This document shows positions 1 through 12,314 of a stretch of 64,000 nt of DNA, in pieces. Position numbers and translations under genes: made by a program. Each line of letters opens with the position of its first letter. Positions within the stretch are counted from its first letter, which is position 1. The stretch is from Spinacia oleracea. Lineage: Eukaryota > Streptophyta > Magnoliopsida > Caryophyllales > Amaranthaceae. The notes under the pieces were generated by a model that saw nothing but the letters and a program-made list of their open reading frames with translations, was not told where the DNA came from and ran no database searches. The stretch covers positions 4,565,747 through 4,629,746 of the forward strand of contig NC_079488.1 in NCBI RefSeq assembly GCF_020520425.1, in the 5' to 3' direction.

Positions 1-1264
1 GCGAGTGTGTTCTCGAAGACTGATTTGTGTTTGTAGTACCACCAATTGAGAATAGCTGATAAGGGCCTAAGACCTCATTAGGACTCGTTATTGCCATTAT
101 GGGTTTAGAGTAATGTCTTTCGGGTTAACCAATGCACCTGCCATAATTATGGATTTGATGAATAAGATTTTCCACGAATTCTGAATTAAGTTCGTTATTA
201 TGTTATTGACGATATCCTGATTTATTCAAGGAATGAGAAAGAGCATGACAAACACTTGAGGATTATTTGGAGACGCTTAGAAAGAATCTAGTTTTATTAG
301 ATGAAGTATACAAATCTTGAAGTCATTTGTGTATAGGTGACACCGACGGAAAGGTGAAGGACTAAATTGATTGAAAACTACGTTACGTAAAGGAATAAAT
401 TTAAGAGAAGATTCGAGTGGTCCAGGATCGTTAGAAATCATTTGGTGTCTTGAAAAGATGGGAGGAATTATATGAATTGGTGAAAGAGCTAAGAGTTAAG
501 CCCAAAAAGTTATGCACCCATGAAAGGCGTGATGAGGTTCGGTAAAAAGGAAAAGTGAGTAGAAGGAGTTTCTGTAGATCCTGCTAAGATTCAAGCTGTG
601 AGTGAGTGACCTACTCCAAAGAACGCGTCCGATATCTGAAGTTATCTAGGCCTAGATAACCATTATAGGAGGTTGTGAAAGACTTTTGGAAGAAAGAAAA
701 TACCAACTTGTTGAAAAAGAATCGAAATTCAAGTGGAGTGAGAAATGTGAGGAAGCTTTCCAGATTTGAAAGGAGGATTTGACCTCCGCACTCGTTGTCG
801 CGTCAGTTGAAACTTTACGAGGTTAATTAACCTACTCATGACCTAAAGCTAGCTGTTATTGTGTTCGCTTTGAGATTTGGAGACATTACCTTTATATGAA
901 AACATGTAAGATCCTTATTGACCATAAAAGTTTAAAATTTTGGCAAAAGGTCCAGTGGATCTTGGGGACGACATTGATAATGGGTATTGCTTTCCACCCT
1001 GCAACCGATAGACAATTGAGATTACTAACGGAATATATGTTGAGAGCCTATGTTATTGCCTTTAAGGGTAATTGGGAAGACCACCTAGATTCGATTGAAT
1101 TTCTTGCAACAATAGTTATCATGCGATCATTGAGATGACACATGTTGAGGCATGGTATGGGAAAGAAGTGTAGAAGTTCCACTTGCTGGAACGATTTTAG
1201 TGAGAATATAGTATTGGGGGCTGAATTCATTGAAGAAAAGATATCCAAAGTTATTCCCTGAGAT

Positions 1265-1305
1265 GAGTTACGAGGGCGTAACTCGTTTTCTTTAAGGGGG
1301 GTAGA
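1265..1305 (+). other. Upstream copy of hairpin plus polypurine tract module (gypsy element)
   Basis: An 8-bp perfect stem, GAGTTACG (1265-1272) and CGTAACTC (1277-1284) with loop AGGG, is followed by a purine tract TTTAAGGGGGGTAGA ending at 1305. The same arrangement recurs at 1542-1578 directly before the LTR. The role is inferred, not shown. Confidence 0.6.
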
Positions 1306-1541
1306 ATACGATAGACATTCACGTTTTTTACCTATTTTTTAGCAATTTTATGCATTTTATGCTCATTTTTAGAAACTTATTTATGTTGGTGCAAAGTAAA
1401 TAGATTCTCCGAATAAGAAAAAGGTGTTCATGAGTAACACAAGAAATTTTAAGTTGGCAAAAGAGTGCACATGAGTGACGCAAGTATTTCTCCAGTAAGA
1501 ATAAGTTGAAAACTTTTGAAAAATGTGTGAATTTTCGTGTC

Positions 1542-1578
1542 AAGTTTCGGGACGAAACTTCTTTTAAGAGGGGTAGAT
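1542..1578 (+). other. LTR-proximal hairpin and polypurine tract (gypsy element)
   Basis: A perfect stem AAGTTTCG (1542-1549) / CGAAACTT (1553-1560) with loop GGA is followed by CTTTTAAGAGGGGTAGAT, and the LTR begins TGTAATCC at 1579. A purine tract next to a 3' LTR is the normal primer site for plus-strand DNA synthesis. The hairpin just before it is seen directly; a function for it is inference. Confidence 0.75.
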
Positions 1579-3042
1579 TGTAATCCCCCTCAATTTTATA
1601 CATTTTATTAATATATTTTAACGTATATTTAATTATATTTAAATAGAATTTACGAATTTTAGAAATAAATATGTAACTTACAAATAATTATTTTTATACA
1701 TTTTAAATATTTAACCGATTTATGAAATCAAAAATAATATTAGAATTCGATGTTGAAAAGAATTTGAATTACGAAAACACGATTGAATTTAGAAAACAAT
1801 CCGAACTAGTTTTGGATTCAAACAAACTCAATTCTAATCCTAACCCAAGTTGATAAAGCCCAAATTAAATAAACCCATATTTTCTACCCATGTTTCAATG
1901 TCACGTACAAACTCTCAAACCTCTCCTCTCCTTCAATTCACGTGAAAAACAAACAAACCCTCCATCTCTCTCACACCTACTTACCCTTTGCGGCTGCTGC
2001 TCACGCCGCCGGACCGCCGTCGGACCTCCGCCGCCCGCACCACCGGTCCCCTCTATACGGTACTCCTCCCCCTCTTCCCTTGTCTTCCTTATTCTTTCGG
2101 TCTCCTTGCCTTTCTCTTCCTCACTTTGTTTCGGTTTCTCACAGAACCACAACAACCTCCGTGAACTTTGCTGCCGTCAAGCACTTTGCCGCCGCTAGCA
2201 CATCCCCTGACCGCCGACCACCGCACGGTAGTCTTCCTTTCCTCCTTCCTTTTCTTTTTCGTTCGTTTTCTTGCTCTCCTCCTCAATCGACTTCCTGTTT
2301 CTTTTTTTTCGCACAACCTTCCTCCTTCATTGCCTGCAACCACCCGCGACCACTAACACCAGCCGCGTCGCCCAACCTGCGACCACCAGCACTGTTGCCG
2401 CCTCCCTTGCCGCCGGCCAGCATCCCATTGAACCTTTAATTGGTTAATTTCTTAAACCCTAAGTTAATTAAATGTTTTAATTATATTTAATTATTTTAAT
2501 TTATGTTTTGATTGAATTAAGTTTATGATTTTTATGATTTATTATGAATTTCGGATTTCATGTTTTGCAATAATTAAATTATTAATTTTCAAAATTATAC
2601 GATTTGATTGGAATAATGGTTTTTATTATTAAAGTATGAATTTTTAAGGTTTTTAGTGATTTAAATCAGGGTAGGATGATTATGAATTATCAAAGTTATG
2701 ATTTTTATGATTCTAAGCATGTTAATTCGGTGTTGGTGAAGTTTTAAAATAGTTTATGTTGCTGGAAATTTTAAAAAGGAACGTTTATTGAAGTTCATGA
2801 TAAATTATGGTCATTAGTGAGGTAATGACTATGCTAGGAGATTAAGTAGTCAAGTTTTGATATTGGGAATGTTCTAATTAGGTTTAGGAAGGGTTTGAAG
2901 CACCCTAATGTTGCTGAAAATTCAATATGAATTAATATTAATCTATGTTGGTTGTAGTAGGCGGAGAATTCTCTGTAGGAGACTTTTGAAAGTGCTAAAG
3001 TGGCCTATCAATTTGTTTACACAAGGTACGTACATACTTATG
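1579..3042 (+). repeat. 3' LTR of the Ty3/gypsy remnant, first segment
   Basis: Starts TGTAATCCCCC directly after the polypurine tract. It matches the reverse complement of the solo LTR at 3804-6782 along its length, for example the stretch near 2440-2480 and that near 2990-3030. It is interrupted at 3042 by the antisense copia insertion and resumes at 20459. The pyrimidine-rich GC stretch at 1890-2440 gives overlapping open frames on both strands and is LTR sequence, not a gene. Confidence 0.85.
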
Positions 3043-3803
3043 TGTTAGGTTATGACAAAAATAAAACATATATTTCATGCGGAAAAACCATAAAGGCAGG
3101 AATCCAAATTAATTGCCACATAACCAATTAGCATAATTTATGATACATACATGTGTAGCGTGCCTTCCCTAGCTGCTCTCGAACCGAACAAGAACAAGTT
3201 TAGGACCCCAAGTGTAGTCCCTCCGTAGATAGTCCACAGCATGTTCGGATCCGCCTTAGATTCAATTAACTAGAATTTAGCCTAAGGTATTATGTTATTC
3301 GTACTTAATTATTTGGCAAATCATTAAGCTTAGTTTTTAACTTAAAACTATATGAATACTTTAGATTGATGTAAATAAATTGTGATTTCCATCACCTATT
3401 TATAGGGTAGGATTATCGGAACTAGAAACCTATTAGGATTCAATTTATCTAATTCAATTAGAATTAGACTTAAATTAAATCTATTTATTTTAGTGTTTAG
3501 CTTAACAACTAACTCTAGTAGTTTTAGGAAAATAATCTAATCGGACAAATCCTAAACGACTAAGGATTCGAAACATGCACGAACAACCCACAAGGGGCGC
3601 TGCCCGCGCGCGTGGGTTGTTCGGCCCAGCAGCGCTGGTACGCAGCCCACGAAGGGCGCGCCAGCCTGCTGCCTCGCCTTGGCTGGGCCTGGCCTTGCCT
3701 TGTGCTCGGCTAGGCCTTGCCTTTGTGGGGCGGCCTGTTGCTGTTGCTTCGTGCTGGGTCTTGCGTCTAGGAAGCTCATCCGATGTTTATTTCGTACGTC
3801 GCG

Positions 3804-6782
3804 TGTAACACCCCGACAATTCCCATTTTCTAAAATACCCCTTTTTAAACATAACTGTAGGGAATTATCAAAGTATTAACGCCCGTGTGAAAACGTAACG
3901 GCTTATTCAGAATTTTGCAGCGGAAAACATAAACTAACTTGTAGGTTCATAAATAATCTTATTACATATTAGGTCCAAAACCAATTAACTGAAATAAGGG
4001 AATACGAATAGTACGACAAATTTCAAATTTAAGTTAACAAACCAAATCACTTAATAAAGCAAATATAACTACAAGCTCTCTAATCCCGATCCCCAATGAT
4101 GCATCATCTTCAAACCTGTAGATGGGCAACGCTTATTGATCCTTAGAGACTGCTCACCAAAGATGGGTCATCACAGGATCAATAAGGCATAGCCATGATC
4201 AACACACACAAACAAAGCACGTAATCAGCAAAGCTGAGTACTACATACTAAGACAATAATAATCCTAACATGATACTATTAAACGAACCCTAACATGATA
4301 CTATTAAACATAAGTAAGGGCAGACAAAACATGATAATTTGACGACCATACTTGACTAGACTAGGCTAGACTTATGACAATAATATTATTTTGGTTGAAA
4401 TAGACAATGGACCAAGTTGTCCATCCAGAAGTCTTCACTAAGGAAGACGAGGTACGGGCGCGACTCCGTAACCTCAGTGACCTGCGATATCGAGGAACGT
4501 TTAAATAAAAATAGAACACGGTGATCAATCCGGTCCCAGAAAAGGCCATGGGCTACCACCATGAACCCCAACTCCTGTTTGTCCGTCACTTTAGACGTGC
4601 ACAGTCTAAAGCTATTGCTACTCAGTTTCACTTTACATGATTTACAATTGAGATTTCGTTATGACTCAACAATCACATAAGACATACAATTCACATTTGT
4701 TCACAACTGTTTTTATCTTGGAATTAAGTAAGTGATCATAAAAGCATCAATCAAGACTCATTCCAATTTATCCAACCTTTCCTTTAACCATGAGCAACCC
4801 TGTATATGGGCATAAAGTTCAACTTACTAAACAAGGTCCACCGCCCTCATAAAGTAGTGAAAAGATAGAAAGGGAACAACAACCAATCGATCCAAACCAA
4901 TCATATAGAATAATCTAGTGTTCCCAACCAACATGTTTGTATCAATCATCCATACTAACATGTTACAGTTCTCATAGTGCAAAATAAGTTCAATAAGTTT
5001 GTCCAACAGTATTAAACATGCACATTCCATATAACCAAGTTCTTCCATAATATCAACATCACCAAGTTCAACAACAATTTCAACATGGTTTCAACAATTA
5101 GCACACATTCCAAGCACGCAGGTATGTACGTACCTTGTGTAAACAAACTGATAGGCCACTTTAACACTTTCAAAAGTCGCCTAAAGAGAATTCTCCGCCT
5201 AAAACAACCAATAAATAATCTCAATCAATGTCTAATCATTGACAACCATAATAAAGAATTCTAAATGCATCCTAAGCATATTTAGAACTTTCCCCAATAT
5301 CAAAACTTAAACATTTGATTTCCTAGAATCATAATTATTGAATTAGTGATTGAAATTCGTTGAAGACTTTTGCAAACATCGTACTTTAAATTTTCAGCAA
5401 TATAAATTCATTTAAAAACTTCACCATGGTCAATCTACGTTCCTAGTATCTCAACACAACCAATTCAATGATCCATACTCAACCTATCATGATTAATAAT
5501 CATAAAAACCTTGAATTTCATACTTTAAACAACCAAAAACCAATATTTCAATGTAATTAGATAATCTGAAAATTAATAACTTTATTATGAAATTCATAAA
5601 ATCTTAAATTTATAATTTAAATCACAAAACCCATAACTTTAATTCAAGAAAACATAATTCAAATTTATAAATCATGATTAAGCCCTAACTTAATTTTAAT
5701 TAATCAAAACTGAAAATTAATTCGTTTTTAATCTCAACCAACATCTGAAAATCATGTTCAAACCATAAAAATTACTTCCTCCGTCTTTTAATACTCGCAA
5801 CGTTTGATAGTTTCACGCATGCCGATGCACAACTTTGATCATTTATATCTTAAATTCTCTTTATGCAAAAATTATAAAAAGTTGATATTTTGAAAATACA
5901 CATTGAGACGAATCTAACAAGATCCCACGTGACTATGTTTTATCTTATATAAAAAACACTACGAATAGTCAAAGTAGATTATATGAATAGTGGCAAAAGT
6001 CCAAACGTTGCGAGTATTAAAAGACGGAGGAAGTATAAATTTAATATCAAGAACATAATTTAAATTAACACCTATAACTAATTAAAATAATTAGTTACTT
6101 AGGGTTTAAGAAATAACCAAGAACTAAAGGGGAGAGAGAAGGCTGGCCGGCGGACAGGTGGTGGCTCGCGGCAAGGTTCACCGGCGGACGATGGTGCTGG
6201 GTCGCGGTGTTGCTGCGCAAAACGTGAGGGATTAAGGGAAGCACGAAAAAAACCGAGGGGGAGGGAAGGACCGAAAACAGAGGAAGAAAGAAAGAGGATT
6301 GAAAGAGGAGAGAGAGGGCTGAGATTACCGTGCGTGGTGGTCGGCGGCTGGGACGACGGCGTGGAGAGCACACGGCTGAGAGAGGGACGGCTGGGAGTAC
6401 GTGAGGTTGAAGGAAGGGAGTCTGATCTTTTTTTTTCTTTTTTTACGTGAATTAGGAAAAGGGAAGGGAGTATGATTTTGGGGTTTTATTGGTTTGGGCT
6501 TTGCCCAATTGGGCCAGGAGTAGAATTTAGGTTGCTGAATCCGAAATGGTTAGGACTTGTTTTCTAATTTCAATAGAACGTGGTTTCGAAATTCGAGTTC
6601 GTTTTAAAGTAAAACTCGAAAATACATTTTGATTTCATAATCATTAAAAGTATTCGAAATGAAATAAAATAATTATATTTCAATTACATATTCGTTTCTA
6701 AAATCCGTAAATTATGTTTAAATATATATTAAATATGTTAAATATTCGTTGAAATATATAAATAAAATTACGGGGGATTACA
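3804..6782 (-). repeat. Solo LTR, Ty3/gypsy, same family as 1579-3042
   Basis: Begins TGTAACACCCC at 3804 and ends GGGGGATTACA at 6782. It is flanked by an exact 5-bp target duplication TCGCG (3799-3803 and 6783-6787), so both ends are certain. Length is 2979 bp including a 259-bp MITE. In sense (minus) orientation it starts TGTAATCCCCC, like the LTR at 1579. There are no internal domains between the ends, so it is a recombined solo LTR. The open frames at 6095-6373 are the same low-complexity LTR region as 1890-2440. Confidence 0.92.
5775..6033. mobile_element. Stowaway-like MITE (259 bp)
   Basis: Perfect 32-bp terminal inverted repeats, 5775-5806 and 6002-6033, beginning CTTCCTCCGTC. It is flanked by TA dinucleotides (5773-5774, 6034-6035). 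The CTCCCTCCGT-type end and TA duplication are the signature of Stowaway (Tc1/mariner-derived) elements. No coding capacity. It sits inside the solo LTR, so it is younger than that LTR. Confidence 0.93.
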
Positions 6783-7426
6783 TCGCGCTTCCGATTTATT
6801 TTCCGATTCCGGAATTCATTTCTGATTCGAACAATATTTAATATTTCCGATTCCGGAATTAATTTCCGTTTCGAACAAATATTTAATATTTCCGATTCCG
6901 GAATTTATTTCCGATTCCGATAATATTTCCGATTCCGGCAATATTTCCATTTCCGATAATTTCCGATTCCGGCAATATTTCCATTTCCGATAATATTTTC
7001 CAATACGTACCATGTTTCCGTTTCCAGTAACATCTACGACTTAGATAATATTTATATTTCCGATACGATCCATATTTCCGTTTCCGGCAATATCACCGTT
7101 TCCGGAGTATTCATAATTTGCCTTTTGACGATTTCAGCTCCCACTGGAACCAAGATCCCTCGATTCAGAATATCCATAAATGGAGTATTTAATTTACTTA
7201 AATACTTGATCCGTTCACGTACTATTTGTGTGATCCTACGGGTTCAGTCAAGAGTAAGCTGTGGATTAATATTATTAATTCCACTTGAACTGAAGCGGCC
7301 TCTAGCTAGGCATACAGTTCACTTAATCTCACTGAATTATTAACTTGCATAATTAATTAATATTGAACCGCGTTTATTAGACTTAGCATTGAATGCATAC
7401 TTGGACCAAGGGCATTATTTCCTCCA

Positions 7427-7456
7427 GTCTCACACTTGTCCTTAGGGACAAGTGTG
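7427..7456 (-). other. Hairpin overlapping the polypurine-tract position of copia A
   Basis: An 11-bp perfect stem, CACACTTGTCC (7431-7441) and GGACAAGTGTG (7446-7456) with a 4-nt loop, begins 4 nt from the LTR boundary at 7426. In sense orientation the arm next to the LTR reads AAGTGTGAGAC, a diverged version of the purine-rich tract expected there. That it acts as plus-strand primer site is inference from position. Confidence 0.55.
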
Positions 7457-8118
7457 CATTGCCTAATTCCTTTGTCGCTTGATGCTTTCTCTTGAACATA
7501 TAGTAAGAGTTGTCATCCTTATTATGTCTAGAGGTATTTTTCTCGGTTTCAGAGTTCAACTGATCAAATAAACAGATAATCATATCCTATGATTCATCTA
7601 AGCACGGCCATGCATTTTACAGTTTCTAGCTCTCCGAGTGGCCTTGTACAACTTTCAGCATCTCATCCCGATTTATGGGAGGACAATCCCAATCTTGTGA
7701 TCTTGAGATTAGACTTCGTTTGATAGGTGATTACCCGAGCATTGCCGTTATAGCCTCCTTTTACGGTGCGACGGTTGACAACGTCAAAGTAACCAGTAAT
7801 CTCAAATCACTCAGGTATTTAGGATTAGTGTCTAATAATTTAATGAAATTTACTTATGATAGATTTTCATCTCTTACAGTAAAGTTTCATAGGTCTGTCC
7901 GATACTAGTCTTCCCAAAGTAAGTATTTACGCAAATGATTGCGACATTGCCATGTCCACATAGTTCAAGAAACAGAACTACTAGTCATCTTGCATTCTAG
8001 TCGTCTAGCGTTTTCTATGCGTCCATCTTTATAGAAAACTCCGACCAGGGACCATTTTCAACTTTTGACATCCAAGTTCACTTGATAGATATTTCTTAGT
8101 CACAGGACTGGTCCTGAC
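7457..8118 (-). other. Copia A 3' untranslated region
   Basis: Non-coding sequence between pol and 3' LTR. It matches copia B 62000-62560 in reverse complement (for example 7620-7720 and 7860-8118), and continues at 10963 after the solo LTR. Short open frames here are not supported as genes. Confidence 0.7.
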
Positions 8119-10962
8119 TGTAACACCCTAATAATTCCCTACTTTCTATAAAGCATTTTCCAACTTAAAACACAGGAATTACCAAGATATTAGCGCCACC
8201 GTGATAACGGCTAAGGTTATTTACCAGAATTACGCAGCGGAATTAACTAACTTTCAAACATATTAAATAAATAGTTAATGGTTATTAAAACAAGTTGGAA
8301 CCGCTGAGGCCCAAAACCAAAGTATTAAACCATTTAAAAATCCATTAACTATAAATAGTAGCAATAGTAGTAGTCATGACTAAATAAAAGTAGAGTTTAT
8401 AAAATACGGAAGATTAAACTCTCAACACGAATCCCATGATAAATTCTCCCGCAAGTTATCTCTACAAGCGTGCTTTATTAAAAATCTACTCCCCAACAAC
8501 GCAAATGCAATTGATGGATCACCATAGGGTCATTAAGGCAAAGGCCATGACCAGAAGACATGAAGCACGAAGTCAGCAGAGCTGAGTACGAACAAGCTAG
8601 AATAACATTCTATCCTAACATGCTTCACTCGACAAATTAAATAATCCACATGCAAAATCCATATAATAAACAAACAAACATGGAGACAAGACTCGACACT
8701 TGACAAGACTCTTGACTCACAGTTTAATAAAAAGTAGCTTCGAACGGGTAAAGTAAAGTATCCTCAAAAGGAAAGAAAAGGGTGATGGGAGCCAACCATA
8801 CACCAAATAAGTCGGGCTACAACCGACAGTCGGGCCATACCGACAGGAATTCCAATGCACAACGGCATAAAAGAAGAATGAAACAACGTCTTGTATCATT
8901 CCAGGAGTACAAGTTTTCCGGCAAGACTCCCCCCATTGTTCATACTCAAGGTATATACATTCCAAGAGTTTTGAAGCTCTTTCGGGTTACACTTTACGTT
9001 AATTAATATGTTATGTTCAAGGCGACTCAAGACTCTACACAAGACACAACATTCAAACAATTAAACGATTAAATAATGACACTTCATTTTTACTTATTTA
9101 GGACTTGTGATCAAACATAGACTCAAGTGAAATTACTCCCATTGTTCATTCTCAAAAACACTGTTTGAGATAACCCGACATTGCCTATTAACAAGCGGGG
9201 TGTGCCCTTAGCACGAATTGTCCTTAATTCAATTCACATAGACTCTCTAACATATTCTACCCCTTGGTAGAATATATATTGCTCTCCAGCAATATTCGAC
9301 TGGCTCAATATATATGCTAGACATCCTGTACTATAGCATAATAATAATAACAACTTGCATGCGCACTACTCATACATGCAAACCAACTTGAACAACATGT
9401 TTGACATAATTCAACGATTATAAAAGTCCATAACATGATAGTTCAACAGAATCTATAGAGCATAATTCAATTCATAACATGCTCGTTCACATAGATTTGA
9501 TAATAATAATAACATGCTCGTTCTCAATATCAAACATGAATTCATAATAACATATAAGTTCACATGATTCTCATTCAATACACTTCACAAAGTCCTCAAG
9601 GGATGGGTGGTCACCCTAGTCTTGTACGTACCTGGAATACCTAAGTACGGTGCCACTATGCGAATCACGACTCAAAGCTAGAAATCAACTCCTATAAACA
9701 AAATGGAGAAACTTAATTATTATCCATGTTTACTAAATTTCCAACAACTATTTAAGATTCTAAAACCTTTGTTTTAATTAGAAATTAATCGTTAATCATT
9801 AAATTGATAGTCTCAAATAGTCGACTCGAGTCCTAGTATAAAAAACATTGACTTTTGACCTTAAAATCATTAAAAATCAACACTTAAAGCTTTATAATAA
9901 ATTTGAACATTAAGATTGATTTCCATAATTTAAATCATCATTAAATTATGTAAATCAATTGCCTATACAGTTGGAATTAAAACCCTAGTAATAAACAATC
10001 ATAAAAACTATGTTTTGGTAATAAAAATTGACACTTTATTATTATATTAAATCTGAAAATAATAACTCTTGTAATTAAAATCAACCTCATGAATTCAAAT
10101 ACGAAAAACATCATAATACGGTGTTCATAACCGTTCCCAACAATTTAAATAATCCAAAACAATAATAATAATTTAATAATTTAAAAACGGAATTTGGAAA
10201 AGGTTAAAAATATGCGGAGTATGAACGATCAACAACAAAAAAACACACACAACACAATTGTGTTGCGTGTGGGGAGCGGCACAAGGCAGCACTCGTCAAA
10301 GGCAGGGGCGAGCCAAGCTCGTGGCTTGCTTGCGGCCGAAGACAAGGGCGGACGGAGGAGAAAAGAGAAATTACTGCAGCAGGATTTTAGAACGCTCATA
10401 ACTTCTAATCTATATCTCGGAATCGATTGATTCTTGAGGCAAAGTTCAATAAATTTTCGAGATCTACAACTTTGAAGAAGAAACCTTTTTCTGAAAAACG
10501 AACGGAAGTAGGATAAAAACGGTCAAACATAAGTTCGACGAAAGAAAGAGGAATTAGGGTTAGGGTTTTACTTTTAGGTTTAATGAATAATAGTGAGGGA
10601 TTTTGAGGGTGAGCACATATATTTATAGGCTTAGGAAACTCAAAGATAGGCTAGGGTTTAGGATTCCCTTTCGGGCTTCATTAAACATAAGATGGGCTTG
10701 CTTAGTTTGTTTGGACTTGAACTTGGAATTGGATTGGGCTAGATTAATTAAAAATCGTTTTACTTTTGAAACCCAATTAAATTCCCAACATGAAATAATA
10801 AATTCCTTTTTTTTGTAATTAATTAAAATAATAAATATTCTAATTAATTAAAAATACATTTAAATAATATTTAAATGCGTTTTAAATTCTAAAAATCATA
10901 AAAAGCCTTTATAAACATAATAAAATATATTTATAAAATACAGAAAAATACGAGGTATTACA
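8119..10962 (-). repeat. Solo LTR, second gypsy-type family (2844 bp)
   Basis: Starts TGTAACACCC at 8119 and ends GGTATTACA at 10962. Flanks are CTGAC (8114-8118) and TTGAC (10963-10967), a 5-bp duplication with one change. Joining the flanks restores the colinear copia sequence seen at 61990-62040, so the insertion is well defined. It shares short landmarks with the 3804-6782 family (a GCAGCGGAA word near 8236, a GCTGAGTAC word near 8580) but is otherwise different. No coding domains. Confidence 0.85.
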
Positions 10963-11125
10963 TTGACAGTCTATCTTGAATATATCGTCAATTTGAAGGG
11001 ACTCATCATTTCATAAACCACAAATTAAATGGAAAAAATAAATTCTATTCATTTATATGAATGGTTAACCAATAACGTTTTACAAGGTATTAAACTCTAA
11101 AACTTTAAAACATTTAATAAGGACA

Positions 11126-12314
11126 TCAAAGCCATTCTCCAACATGCTTGATTCCCATAGCTGCAGTGTGCGAGTTGTGCTTCGCTTGCGGCAGAGGTTT
11201 AGTTAATGGATCTGAGATGTTGTTGTCAGTTCCAATCTTGCTTATCTCGGCTTCTTTTCTTTCAACGAACTCTCGTAGAAGGTGAAATCTACGAAGTACA
11301 TGCTTGACTCTCTAGTGGTGTCTAGGCTCCTTTGCCTGTGCAATAGCTCCATTATTATCACAATATAGAGCTATTGGTCCTTTAATGGAGGGGACTACAC
11401 CAAGTTCACCTATGAACTTCCTTAGCCAAATAGCTTCCTTTGCTGCTTCATGTGCAGCAATGTACTCCGCTTCAGTTGTAGAATCCGCAATGGTGCTTTG
11501 CTTAGCACTTTTCCAACTTACTGCACCTCCGTTGAGGCGGAAGACAAACCCAGACTGTGATCTGAAATCATCCTTGCCGGTTTGGAAAATTGCGTCCGTA
11601 TAGCCTTTAACAATTAATTCATCATCTCCACCATAGACCAGGAAATCATCTTTGTGCCTTTTCAGGTACTTCAGAATATTCTTGGCAGCAGTCCAATGTG
11701 CCTCTCCTGGGTCTGACTGGTATCTGCTCGTAGCACTGAGTGCGTACGAAACATCCGGGCGTGTACATATCATAGCATACATTATTGAACCAATTAATGA
11801 GGCATATGGAATCCCACTCATTCGTCTACGCTCATCCAGTGCTTTTGGGCACCGAGTCTTGCTTAGAGTCATTCCATGAGACATGGGTATGTAGCCTCGC
11901 TTGGAGTCTGCCATATTGAACCTTTCAAGCACCTTATTGATATAAGTGCTTTGACTAAGTCCAATCATCCTTTTAGATCTATCTCTGCAAATCTTGATGC
12001 CCAGTATGTACTGTGCTTCTCCTAGATCCTTCATCGAAAAACATTTACCAAGCCAAATCTTGACAGAGTTCAACATAGGAATGTCATTTCCGATATGTAA
12101 TATGTCATCGACATATAATACTAGAAAAGAAATTTTGCTCCCACTGACCTTCTTGTATACACAAGATTCGTCTGCGTTCTTGACGAAGCCAAAGTCACTG
12201 ACTGCTTCATCAAAACGTATATTCCAGCTCCTTGATGCTTGCTTCAATCCATAAATGTATTTCTTAAGCTTGCATACCTTTTTAGCATTCTTTGGATCCT
12301 CAAAACCCTCAGGC
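11126..12314 (-). pseudogene. Copia A pol fragment: reverse transcriptase C-terminal part and RNase H
   Basis: The frame enters at 12314 (just inside the Athila insertion) with PEGFEDPKNAKKV and IYGLKQASRSW, then the catalytic YVDD motif near 12110, then RNase H (YTDA, WKSAKQSTIADSTTEAEY, LYCDNNGAIAQAKEPRHH). An in-frame TAG follows EPRHH at about 11309-11311; copia B has CAG there. The frame then continues to a natural stop at 11126-11128 (sense ...GEWL). Everything 5' of the RT middle (gag, protease, integrase) is absent. It is highly similar to copia B 60690-61855. It would supply no activity on its own. Confidence 0.9.

Larger units (their letters stand above)
1..1578 (+). pseudogene. Degenerate Ty3/gypsy (chromovirus-like) pol remnant
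   Basis: This is a decayed polyprotein tail. Around 110-240 the reverse-transcriptase block is recognisable (S-F-G-L-T-N-A-P-A, then a decayed version of the region holding the catalytic DD). The RT/RNase H connection (V-D-P-A-K-I-Q-A-V) lies near 570-700, and a DHKSLK RNase H motif near 915. At about 970 the frame jumps directly into integrase (AFHPATDRQLR, then the block ending GRKCRS-like at 1160), so RNase H and integrase sequence between them is lost. Many stops and frameshifts make it non-functional. The tail 1540-1578 matches the conserved 3' end of Tekay/Del-type elements and runs straight into an LTR at 1579, so this is the 3' part of an element entering from the left. The Tekay/Del lineage assignment rests on motif memory and is moderately secure. 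Confidence 0.8.
3043..7426 (-). repeat. 3' LTR of copia A, split by a solo LTR
   Basis: Segments 3043-3803 and 6788-7426 together give about 1400 bp and match the 5' LTR of copia B (53814-55218) in reverse complement. Shared landmarks are the AT-rich region with repeated TTCCG/CGGAA words (6788-7110), the GC-rich island (3575-3790) and the termini. The GC-rich island differs noticeably in sequence from copia B. Open frames at 3552-3879 come from this island and are not genes. Confidence 0.85.

Noticed and set aside
1890..2440. Overlapping 80-165 codon open frames on both strands
   Set aside because: The stretch is pyrimidine-rich LTR sequence; the equivalent part of the solo LTR (6095-6373) shows the same artefact in other frames.
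3552..3879. Open frames around a GC-rich block
   Set aside because: This is the GC-rich island of the copia LTR; frames cross the insertion junction at 3804 and are not conserved in the other LTR copies.
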